From CAG-273 sp963560005 (lineage in GTDB: Bacteria > Bacillota > Clostridia > TANB77 > CAG-508), in contig CAUWNG010000075.1 in assembly GCA_963560005.1 (NCBI GenBank), positions 1 to 8,169 on the forward strand: DNA of 8,169 bases. The letters run 5' to 3'. This document shows, piece after piece, positions 1 through 5,514 of the stretch; the first letter of the stretch is position 1; each line of letters opens with the position of its first letter. The position numbers and the translations under genes are program-made. The notes under the pieces are model-generated. The model searched no databases and had not been told where the DNA came from. It worked only from the letters and a program-made list of their open reading frames with translations.

Positions 1-705
1 ATATATTTTATAGATGTAGGACAGGGGGATAGTACTCTTATCTTATCTCCAAAGGGAAACAATATATTAATTGATGGTGGAGGAAGTGAAACAGGAAATT
101 TTGATGTAGGAGAAAAAATTTTGTTACCATATTTATTAGATAGAAATATAACAAAAATAGATTATATGATGATATCACATTTTGATAGTGATCATGTTGG
201 TGGATTGTTTGCTGTATTAGAAAATTTAAAAGTAAAAAACGTTCTAATTTCAAAACAAGGAAAAGATTCAGAAAACTATAAGGCTTTTTTAGAAATAAGT
301 AAAAGAAAAAAGTTTAAGACTATTTATGTAAAAGCAGGAGATAGGATAAATATAGAGAAAAATATGTTTTTGGAAATTTTATTTCCAACTAATAATCTAA
401 TAAGTGAAAATATTTTAAATAATAATTCGATTGTTGCAAGATTAGTATATAAAAAGTTTAAAGTATTATTTACAGGAGATGTGGAAGAAATAGCAGAAAA
501 GGAGTTAACAAAACTTTATTCACAAACAAATAAATTAAATGCAGATATTTTAAAAGTGGCACATCATGGTTCTAAATCATCTACAGTTGAATCTTTTTTA
601 AAACTTGTAAATCCAAAAATTTCATTAATAGGTGTAGGAGAAAATAATAAATTTGGGCATCCGAATTTAGGAGTTTTAAAAAGAATAGAGCGGATATGGA
701 AGTAA
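1..705 (+). CDS. comEC: ComEC/Rec2 C-terminal metallo-beta-lactamase-like domain (5' partial, 3' frameshifted)
   Basis: The reading frame is open from base 1, so the gene begins outside the window; the TTG at 121 is internal, not a start. The visible part is a metallo-beta-lactamase fold of the ComEC type: an opening FIDVGQGDS strand (residues 3-11 of the fragment), metal motif H60-F-D62-S-D64-H65, TGD at 158-160, AHHGSKSS with H188/H189, and GENNKFGHP with H220. In ComEC this domain follows a membrane channel and is thought to degrade the non-transported strand during DNA uptake; that is family knowledge. The FDVGEKILLPYLLDR stretch resembles full-length clostridial ComEC, but a stand-alone secreted MBL protein cannot be excluded because the N-terminus is missing. 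The frame ends early at 703-705; the expected last strand continues in the next frame to 808. All metal-binding motifs lie before the break. Confidence 0.8.
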   Translation: MYFIDVGQGDSTLILSPKGNNILIDGGGSETGNFDVGEKILLPYLLDRNITKIDYMMISHFDSDHVGGLFAVLENLKVKNVLISKQGKDSENYKAFLEISKRKKFKTIYVKAGDRINIEKNMFLEILFPTNNLISENILNNNSIVARLVYKKFKVLFTGDVEEIAEKELTKLYSQTNKLNADILKVAHHGSKSSTVESFLKLVNPKISLIGVGENNKFGHPNLGVLKRIERIWK

Positions 706-808
706 AATATTTAGAACAGATAAAAATGGGGAAATTATTATACAAGTCAATAAAAAACTAAAAATTAAGATTAATACAAAAATTAAATTTAAGAAAAATA
801 AAAATTAA
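698..808 (+). other. Out-of-frame 3' remnant of comEC
   Basis: Read in the +2 frame from 698, the DNA encodes GSKIFRTDKNGEIII followed by a Lys/Ile/Asn-rich tail and a TAA stop at 806-808. The RTDKNGEI segment is the usual closing strand of ComEC-type domains, directly after the FGHPN...RIERI helix. Removing one base, for example T697, joins the two frames as RIERI-GSKIF. The shift must lie between the frame-2 stop at 686-688 and the frame-1 stop at 703-705. It could be a real mutation or a sequencing or assembly error. Confidence 0.75.
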
Positions 809-824
809 AATTTAATGTATAAAT

Positions 825-853
825 TTGACAATTTTAAACCATAATAATAATAA
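825..853 (+). promoter_or_regulatory. Possible sigma-A promoter of the BofC-like gene
   Basis: A perfect TTGACA lies at 825-830. A 17-bp spacer leads to a poor -10 (TAATAA at 848-853, 3/6 matches) inside a TAA repeat run. The start site would fall near 860, very close to the GAAAGG ribosome binding site at 861-866, so the leader would be nearly absent. The region is so AT-rich that chance matches are common. No sigma-F or sigma-G type sequence was recognised, although bofC of Bacillus is a forespore gene. Confidence 0.3.
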
Positions 854-880
854 AAGTGAAGAAAGGGATGAATTAGCATT

Positions 881-1468
881 ATGAAAAAAGTTTATATTAT
901 AATAATGGTAATTGCTTTATTATTATTATTGGGAATTAGTTTTGCTATATTTACCAATAACAAGGATAATACTTTAGATAGTAATATGATAGAAGATAAA
1001 CAATTAGCAGAAGAGCAAGATATTAACAATAATGTTGTTAATATTGTGGAAACATCTTCAGCAGAAAATGATAATATTTTGCCTTCAGCTTCAATAATAA
1101 AAAAAACTTATTATAAGGGTTGTGACCATATAATAAAGGAAATTGAAGATGTAGATATAGAATTAGTTAATAAAAACGAAAAAGAAATAAAAGAAAAGTA
1201 TCCTAATTGGGACTTACAGGGATATTCAAGAGAGGAAATAGTTTTATATAAAGAAGAAGAGGGTTTTTGTAATGAACATTATGTTCTAAAAGAACATAAT
1301 GGAGTAATTGCAATATATACTGTAAATGAAAATGGTAAAGAAACTTTAAAAAATGATACAGAAATACAAACACAATATTTACCAGAAATAGATATAGAAA
1401 ATTTAAGAAAGGGCATATATTTAATAGGAAAAGAAGCACTAAATAGTGCTTTAGAGGATTATGAGTAA
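881..1468 (+). CDS. Membrane-anchored BofC C-terminal-domain protein
   Basis: A 195-aa protein with a short basic N-terminus, one hydrophobic segment (about residues 4-25) and a polar, Asn/Glu-rich linker (about 26-70), so most of it should lie outside the membrane. The last ~65 residues (VLKEHNGVIAIYTV, NDTEIQTQYLPEID, then LRKGIYLIGKEALNSALEDYE split across two strands and a helix) fit the BofC C-terminal domain. BofC of Bacillus is a forespore-secreted regulator of SpoIVB signalling in sigma-K activation; clostridial proteins with this domain are mostly uncharacterised, so a sporulation role is inference. Two Cys/His pairs stand out: C81-x-H83 and C130-x2-H133. The start at 881 has GAAAGG at 861-866, a rather long spacing; an ATG at 868 is followed at once by TAG. 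A strong terminator follows the gene. Confidence 0.75.
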   Translation: MKKVYIIIMVIALLLLLGISFAIFTNNKDNTLDSNMIEDKQLAEEQDINNNVVNIVETSSAENDNILPSASIIKKTYYKGCDHIIKEIEDVDIELVNKNEKEIKEKYPNWDLQGYSREEIVLYKEEEGFCNEHYVLKEHNGVIAIYTVNENGKETLKNDTEIQTQYLPEIDIENLRKGIYLIGKEALNSALEDYE

Positions 1469-1502
1469 TGATTTTTGAGTTTTATAAATATTAAATAAAC
1501 AT

Positions 1503-1533
1503 AAAAAAGATGAACTAAAGTTCATCTTTTTTT
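1503..1533. terminator. Bidirectional intrinsic terminator between convergent genes
   Basis: The arms 1503-1515 and 1520-1532 are perfect reverse complements (core GATGAAC/GTTCATC extended by six A-T pairs) around a TAAA loop, followed by a T run. On the plus strand it ends the BofC-like gene; on the minus strand the A run gives an equivalent T tract and it ends the clp-pgsA operon. On the minus strand the first arm is formed by the last codons of pgsA (KKDEL), with the TAG stop at 1515-1517 at the loop edge. Confidence 0.88.
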
Positions 1534-2114
1534 ATCTTTAAATTTTCTTTTTTTAAATAACCTTGTTTATAGAAAGTTATAAAATACATTATTAAAGAAA
1601 AGATTGTTGAAATTAATGCTAAATAATATATATATATATCAAACTGTGGTAATAAAATTGAAGATGGGTCTAAAGAATTATATATACTTGTATTCCAATA
1701 TTTTATTCCAAAAGAACACACAATTGCTATATAAAACAAGACTGTAGCAAGTTTACCAAACCATTTACTAGAAACAACTAACTCTTTTCCATATAAGAAA
1801 GAAGCACCAGCAATCATAATTGCTTCTTTAAGTATTACAATAAATAATATCCAAGAAGGGATAATTTTTAATATTACTAAAGTTGCTAAAATTGAAATTT
1901 GAGTTAATTTGTCTGCTAATGGATCTACTAATTTGCCAAAGTTAGTAATAAAATTAAATTTTCTTGCAATAAATCCATCTAAAATATCAGTAAGTCCAGA
2001 TAAAGTTAAAAGTATAAAGCTAAGTACATATTCTTCTTTGGTAATATAGTAAACTATAAATGGTATTAATATAAAACGTATAATTGTTAAAATATTTGGT
2101 ACGTGTTTAAACAT
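1515..2114 (-). CDS. pgsA: CDP-diacylglycerol--glycerol-3-phosphate 3-phosphatidyltransferase
   Basis: This integral membrane enzyme makes phosphatidylglycerophosphate from CDP-diacylglycerol and glycerol-3-phosphate, the committed step to phosphatidylglycerol and cardiolipin. The 199-aa length is normal for PgsA. The complete CDP-alcohol phosphotransferase signature is present: D43-x2-D46-G47-x2-A50-R51-x8-G60-x3-D64-x3-D68, with all four metal/catalytic aspartates. The N-terminal PNILTIIRFILIPF is typical of PgsA. About six hydrophobic segments can be seen, and the C-terminus is a charged Lys-rich tail. The ATG at 2112-2114 has AGGAGA at 2121-2126, which overlaps the stop of the upstream Clp gene, so the two are probably translationally linked and share a promoter. 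The 3' end is built into the terminator stem. Other family members (phosphatidylserine or cardiolipin synthases) are possible, but the N-terminus favours PgsA. Confidence 0.93.
   Translation of the reverse strand: MFKHVPNILTIIRFILIPFIVYYITKEEYVLSFILLTLSGLTDILDGFIARKFNFITNFGKLVDPLADKLTQISILATLVILKIIPSWILFIVILKEAIMIAGASFLYGKELVVSSKWFGKLATVLFYIAIVCSFGIKYWNTSIYNSLDPSSILLPQFDIYIYYLALISTIFSLIMYFITFYKQGYLKKENLKIKKDEL
1626..1639. repeat. (AT)7 dinucleotide run inside pgsA
   Basis: Seven AT units in the coding region give the Ile-Tyr alternation of the DIYIYY stretch near the last membrane segment. A change of one unit would shift the frame and remove the C-terminal part of PgsA. In DNA this AT-rich the run may be incidental. 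Confidence 0.6.
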
Positions 2115-2120
2115 ATATAT

Positions 2121-2126
2121 TCTCCT
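2121..2126 (-). promoter_or_regulatory. Ribosome binding site of pgsA overlapping the clp stop codon
   Basis: On the minus strand AGGAGA lies 6 nt before the pgsA ATG, and its first two bases are the last two of the Clp TAG stop (2125-2127). This arrangement fits translational coupling and supports the ATG at 2114 as the start. Confidence 0.8.
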
Positions 2127-4431
2127 AACTATTTATTTCAAAATTTAATTTATTTTCATTTACATCTACAGAAACAGTATTTCCATTTTTTAATTCTGAT
2201 TTTAGTATTAACTCTGATAGTTCATCTTCTAAATATCTTTGGATAGCTCTTCTTAGTGGACGTGCACCATATTTTATATCTGTTCCTTTATCAAGTAAAA
2301 AATTTTTTGCATCTTCAGAAATGTTTATCTTTATATCTTTATCAGCCAAAGCTTTTTTAGTATCTTCTAACATTAAGTCTACAATATGTAACAATTGTTC
2401 ATTATTAAGTTGATCAAAAATTACAATTTCATCTACTCTATTTAAAAATTCTGGTCTAAAGGTTTCTTTTAATGTGTCTATTATTTTATTTTGGCTAATA
2501 TTACTACCTCCAAAACCAATTGAATTTGTATTTAAATTTGAACCAGCATTAGAAGTCATAATTATTATAGTATTTTCAAAACTAACAGTATTACCTTGTG
2601 CATCAGTTAATCTACCATCATCTAATACTTGTAATAAAATATTAAATACATCTGGATGAGCTTTTTCTATTTCATCTAAAAGAACTATAGAATATGGGTG
2701 TCTTTTTACTTTTTCTGTTAACTGACCAGCATCATCATAACCTACATAGCCTGGAGGTGAACCAATCAATTTAGAAGTAGAATGACTTTCCATATATTCA
2801 GACATATCTACTCTAATTATAGAGTTTTCATTACCAAACATTTCGAATGCCAAAGATTTTGCAAGTTCAGTTTTTCCAACACCTGTTGGACCAACAAATA
2901 TAAAAGATGGAGGTCTTTTAGTACTTTTTAGACCAGCTCTATTTCTACGTATTGCCCTAGAAACTGATTTAATAGCATTATCCTGCCCAATAATTCTTTT
3001 ATGCAAGTTAATTTCTAAATTTAATAATTTTTGAGTTTCAGCTTCAGTTATTTTTTTTACAGGAATTTTAGTCCAACTCTCTATAACTTCTGCAATATCT
3101 TGTATAGTTAAATTTCTTAACTTCATTTTGCTATTTAATTCATCTATTTGTGACATTAAATTACATTCTTTAGTTTTTAATTCAGCAGCTTTTTTATAAT
3201 CCTCTGTTGAATCTGCAAGTGCAGCTTCTTCTTTTTCTTCTTGAACAGCCTTTAATTCATTTTTTAATACTTCAAGGTCATATAATTCTTTATTATCTAA
3301 ATTTATTCTTGAACAAGCTTCGTCTAAGATATCTATTGCTTTATCTGGTAAAAATCTATCATGAATGTATTTTTCTGACATAATAACTGCTTGTTTTATT
3401 ACATCATTTGAAATTTTTACTTTATGAAAATCTTCATAATATTTTTTTATTCCTTCTAAAATTCCAATAGAATCAGTTATAGAAGGTTCTTCAACTATAA
3501 CAGGTTGGAATCTTCTTTCTAAAGCAGTATCTTTTTCTATATATTTTCTATATTCTTTTAAAGTAGTAGTTCCTATTAATTGTATTTCTCCATTAGATAA
3601 AGAAGGTTTTAATATATTTGCAGCATTCATAGAATGTTCACCATCACCTGCTCCAATTATATTATGAATTTCATCTATTACTAGTATAATATTTCCTAAA
3701 TTTTTACATTCGTCAATAATTGATTTCATACGAGACTCAAATTGTCCTCTAAATTGTGTGCCGGCTATTATAGAAGTCATATCTAGTAAATAAACTTCTT
3801 TATTTAAAAGTTTAGCAGGAACTCGACCAGTAGCTATTTTTATTGCTAAGCCTTGAGCAATAGCTGTTTTACCTACACCTGGTTCACCTATTAAACAAGG
3901 GTTATTTTTAGAACGTCTATTTAGTATTTGTATAATTCTTTGAATTTCTTTATCTCTACCAATTACTAAATCCAATTGATTATTTTTGGCTTTATTTGTA
4001 AGGTTTGTACCAAATGTATCTAGTGCTCTTTTTTTCTTATCTTTAGATTTTTTATCAACTTTAACTTTTTTCTTTTCATCATTTTGTGTTGTTTCATTAT
4101 TTGGATTTTGCCCAAACATGTTTGAAAAAATAGAACCTAATGGTATTGCTCCAAATTGTGGAGTGCCTCCTATTTCATCAGTATTTTCTATATTAACATC
4201 AGATAAATCCATATTTTGGGACATATCTTCAATCATAGATTCAATTTGAGTTGTCATATCAGCTAAATCTTTTTCAGAAATATTTGCTTGTTTCATCATT
4301 GAATCGATAGGACTTATTCCTTTTTTCTTAGCACATTCATAGCAAAGACCTTCCAAAGATTGTTTACCATTTTCATCTTGTTTATTAATAAAAATAACAG
4401 CAGTATTTTTATTACATATTGAACATAACAT
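2125..4431 (-). CDS. clpE: ClpE-like Clp ATPase with N-terminal zinc finger
   Basis: A 768-aa Hsp100 unfoldase that should feed substrates to ClpP. Order: N-terminal CxxC pair finger (C3, C6, C30, C33); long polar linker (about 44-140) with a Lys-rich stretch at 119-135; AAA-1 with Walker A GEPGVGKT (182-189), Walker B VIDEIH (251-256) and R306/R307; UVR-type coiled segment (about 385-435); AAA-2 with Walker A GPTGVGKT (514-521), Walker B VLLDEIEK (583-590), sensor-1 N628 and sensor-2 GARPLRR (722-728). The IGF at 638-640 sits where ClpP-binding loops occur and argues against ClpB. The ClpC-type N-domain repeats are absent; zinc finger plus UVR is the ClpE layout, though Bacillus ClpE is about 70 residues shorter. 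First gene of an operon with pgsA. The start has GGGAG 12 nt upstream and a good promoter behind it. The exact ClpE/ClpC assignment is less certain than the family. Confidence 0.92.
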   Translation of the reverse strand: MLCSICNKNTAVIFINKQDENGKQSLEGLCYECAKKKGISPIDSMMKQANISEKDLADMTTQIESMIEDMSQNMDLSDVNIENTDEIGGTPQFGAIPLGSIFSNMFGQNPNNETTQNDEKKKVKVDKKSKDKKKRALDTFGTNLTNKAKNNQLDLVIGRDKEIQRIIQILNRRSKNNPCLIGEPGVGKTAIAQGLAIKIATGRVPAKLLNKEVYLLDMTSIIAGTQFRGQFESRMKSIIDECKNLGNIILVIDEIHNIIGAGDGEHSMNAANILKPSLSNGEIQLIGTTTLKEYRKYIEKDTALERRFQPVIVEEPSITDSIGILEGIKKYYEDFHKVKISNDVIKQAVIMSEKYIHDRFLPDKAIDILDEACSRINLDNKELYDLEVLKNELKAVQEEKEEAALADSTEDYKKAAELKTKECNLMSQIDELNSKMKLRNLTIQDIAEVIESWTKIPVKKITEAETQKLLNLEINLHKRIIGQDNAIKSVSRAIRRNRAGLKSTKRPPSFIFVGPTGVGKTELAKSLAFEMFGNENSIIRVDMSEYMESHSTSKLIGSPPGYVGYDDAGQLTEKVKRHPYSIVLLDEIEKAHPDVFNILLQVLDDGRLTDAQGNTVSFENTIIIMTSNAGSNLNTNSIGFGGSNISQNKIIDTLKETFRPEFLNRVDEIVIFDQLNNEQLLHIVDLMLEDTKKALADKDIKINISEDAKNFLLDKGTDIKYGARPLRRAIQRYLEDELSELILKSELKNGNTVSVDVNENKLNFEINS

Positions 4432-4474
4432 ATATTAAAAAATCTCCCATCTTAATTAGTTTTTTACACTATAT

Positions 4475-4503
4475 ATATTACAACAAAAAGGTCATATAGT
4501 CAA
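4475..4503 (-). promoter_or_regulatory. Sigma-A promoter of the clp-pgsA operon
   Basis: On the minus strand, -35 TTGACT (4498-4503, 5/6 matches) and -10 TAATAT (4475-4480, 4/6) are separated by exactly 17 bp. This predicts a start near 4468 and a leader of about 37 nt carrying GGGAG before the ATG. It is the best -35/-10 pair seen on this strand of the intergenic region. Confidence 0.65.
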
Positions 4504-4504
4504 A
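4490..4504. promoter_or_regulatory. CtsR-like direct repeat over the clp -35 box
   Basis: The plus strand reads GGTCATA-T-AGTCAAA. The two heptads match the CtsR half-site (A/G)GTCAAA at 6/7 and 7/7, in direct orientation, and cover the -35 box of the clp promoter. CtsR represses clp genes in many Firmicutes. However, canonical sites have a 3-nt spacer and this one has 1 nt, so the half-sites are 8 bp apart instead of 10. It may be a variant site, a different regulator's site, or chance. No ctsR gene lies in the window. Confidence 0.35.
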
Positions 4505-4580
4505 TAAATTTTACTATTTTAAAAGTTTCTTAAGAATATATTATATAAGTGTAATAATTTTATAAAATCTCAAAAATTTC

Positions 4581-4609
4581 CTGTACTTTTATAAAAAAAA
4601 TGATATAAT
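4581..4609 (+). promoter_or_regulatory. Extended -10 promoter of the rightward gene cluster
   Basis: TATAAT at 4604-4609 is a perfect -10 preceded by TG at 4601-4602 (TGnTATAAT, extended -10). The -35 position (CTGTAC, 4581-4586) is weak, as is common with extended -10 promoters. The predicted start is near 4616, followed by AGGAGG at 4627-4632, five bases before the ATG at 4638. It probably drives the split gene, topB and the patatin gene. Confidence 0.7.
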
Positions 4610-4637
4610 ATTTTTATAGAAAAATTAGGAGGATATT

Positions 4638-5496
4638 ATGAAAAATAAAAATAGAACTTTAATATTTATATTAATAGGAGTGTTTTGTATTTTGGCAATT
4701 ATTGCAGCTATATATGCACAATTTATTGCAACAGATTATGATGATAATATAAATAATGAACCAACTATAAATACTGGTAATAATGACAATGGAACAGAAA
4801 GAAAAAAAAATCAAGATGAAATAAAAACACGGTTTTAATAATTTATTTAACAATACTGTAAATAAAGGAAATTATGATTTATCAAATGTTGACAAATTAT
4901 ATAATGATAAAGATATAGTATATTCAGCATATTCAATAAAAAAATCAAATGATAATTATGAAATAAATGTTAATTTACCTGTTGTAAATATAGCAGGAGA
5001 CGTTGTAAGTGAATTTAATGGAATTACACAAGAACTTTTTGCAGATAAAGCCGCAGAAGTTATGAATAGTGTTAATTCATATAAAACAATATACAATGTT
5101 GATTATGTAGCATTTATAAATAATGGAATTCTTTCAATAGTAATTAAATCACTATTGAAGGAGGGAAATAATCCCCAAAGAACAATTGTACAAACATATA
5201 ATTATGATTTACAAACAGGTGAGAGAGTAGAAATAGGAAAAATATTAAGCAATAAAGGATTAACTACTGATGAAGTTCAGAAAAAAATTAAAGATATTGT
5301 AAACGAAGCAGCAAATGCAGCAAATATATTAGAACAATCTGGATATTCAGTTTTTAAAAGAAATTTAGAAGATGCTATGTATAATATGAATAATTTGAGC
5401 ACATATATGTTAGGACCTTCAAATGAACTTTATATTATATTTGCGTATGGAAATAAGAACTTTACATCAGAAATGGATATAGTATTATATGAGTAG
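4638..5496 (+). pseudogene. Membrane-anchored extracytoplasmic protein of unknown function, split by a +1 frameshift
   Basis: The start is well supported (AGGAGG at 4627-4632, strong promoter). The first frame gives 66 aa: a basic N-terminus, one membrane segment (about residues 8-31), and a low-complexity Asn/Asp/Thr linker, then TAA at 4836-4838. The next frame continues without a stop from 4837 to the TAG at 5494-5496 (219 codons), opening NNLFNNTVNKGNYDLSNVDK. Skipping one base between 4822 and 4836 restores a 285-aa protein. No lipobox is seen around C17, so a membrane anchor is more likely than a lipoprotein. The C-terminal part contains FNGIT..LFADKA and TYNYDLQTGERVEIGKIL, which faintly resemble the DUF3298/RsiV-type extracytoplasmic fold; this is a weak impression, not an identification. 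The ATG at 5042-5064 region lacks a good ribosome binding site, so separate translation of the second part is doubtful. It lies 18 bp upstream of topB. Confidence 0.75.
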
Positions 5497-5504
5497 TTAT
5501 TTAT

Positions 5505-5511
5505 GGAGAAG
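5505..5511 (+). promoter_or_regulatory. Ribosome binding site that decides the topB start
   Basis: GGAGAAG at 5505-5511 places its GGAG core 6 nt before the ATG at 5515. The earlier in-frame ATG at 5503 has no Shine-Dalgarno sequence and itself overlaps this site, so 5515 is preferred. Confidence 0.75.
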
Positions 5512-5514
5512 AGC

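Noticed and set aside
121..705. Start of the MBL protein at TTG 121
   Set aside because: The same frame is open back to base 1 and encodes conserved FIDVGQGDS and IDGGG motifs, so 121 is internal.
758..824. AT-rich partial palindromes after comEC as a terminator
   Set aside because: Only A/T self-complementarity with no G-C stem core; expected by chance in such sequence, and part of it is the out-of-frame comEC tail.
2474..4249. Plus-strand open frames opposite the Clp gene
   Set aside because: Low-complexity hydrophobic translations antisense to conserved AAA+ motifs; they are shadows of the coding strand.
2125..4431. ClpB or ClpC identity for the Clp ATPase
   Set aside because: The IGF loop fits a ClpP partner rather than ClpB, and the Clp N-domain repeats of ClpC are missing, replaced by a CxxC finger.
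4671..4853. Minus-strand 60-aa open frame opposite the split gene
   Set aside because: Antisense of a clearly supported membrane segment and linker; Ile/Tyr-rich low-complexity product.
5503..5514. topB start at ATG 5503
   Set aside because: It lacks a ribosome binding site, whereas GGAGAAG precedes ATG 5515, and TopB proteins usually begin right at the Toprim motif.
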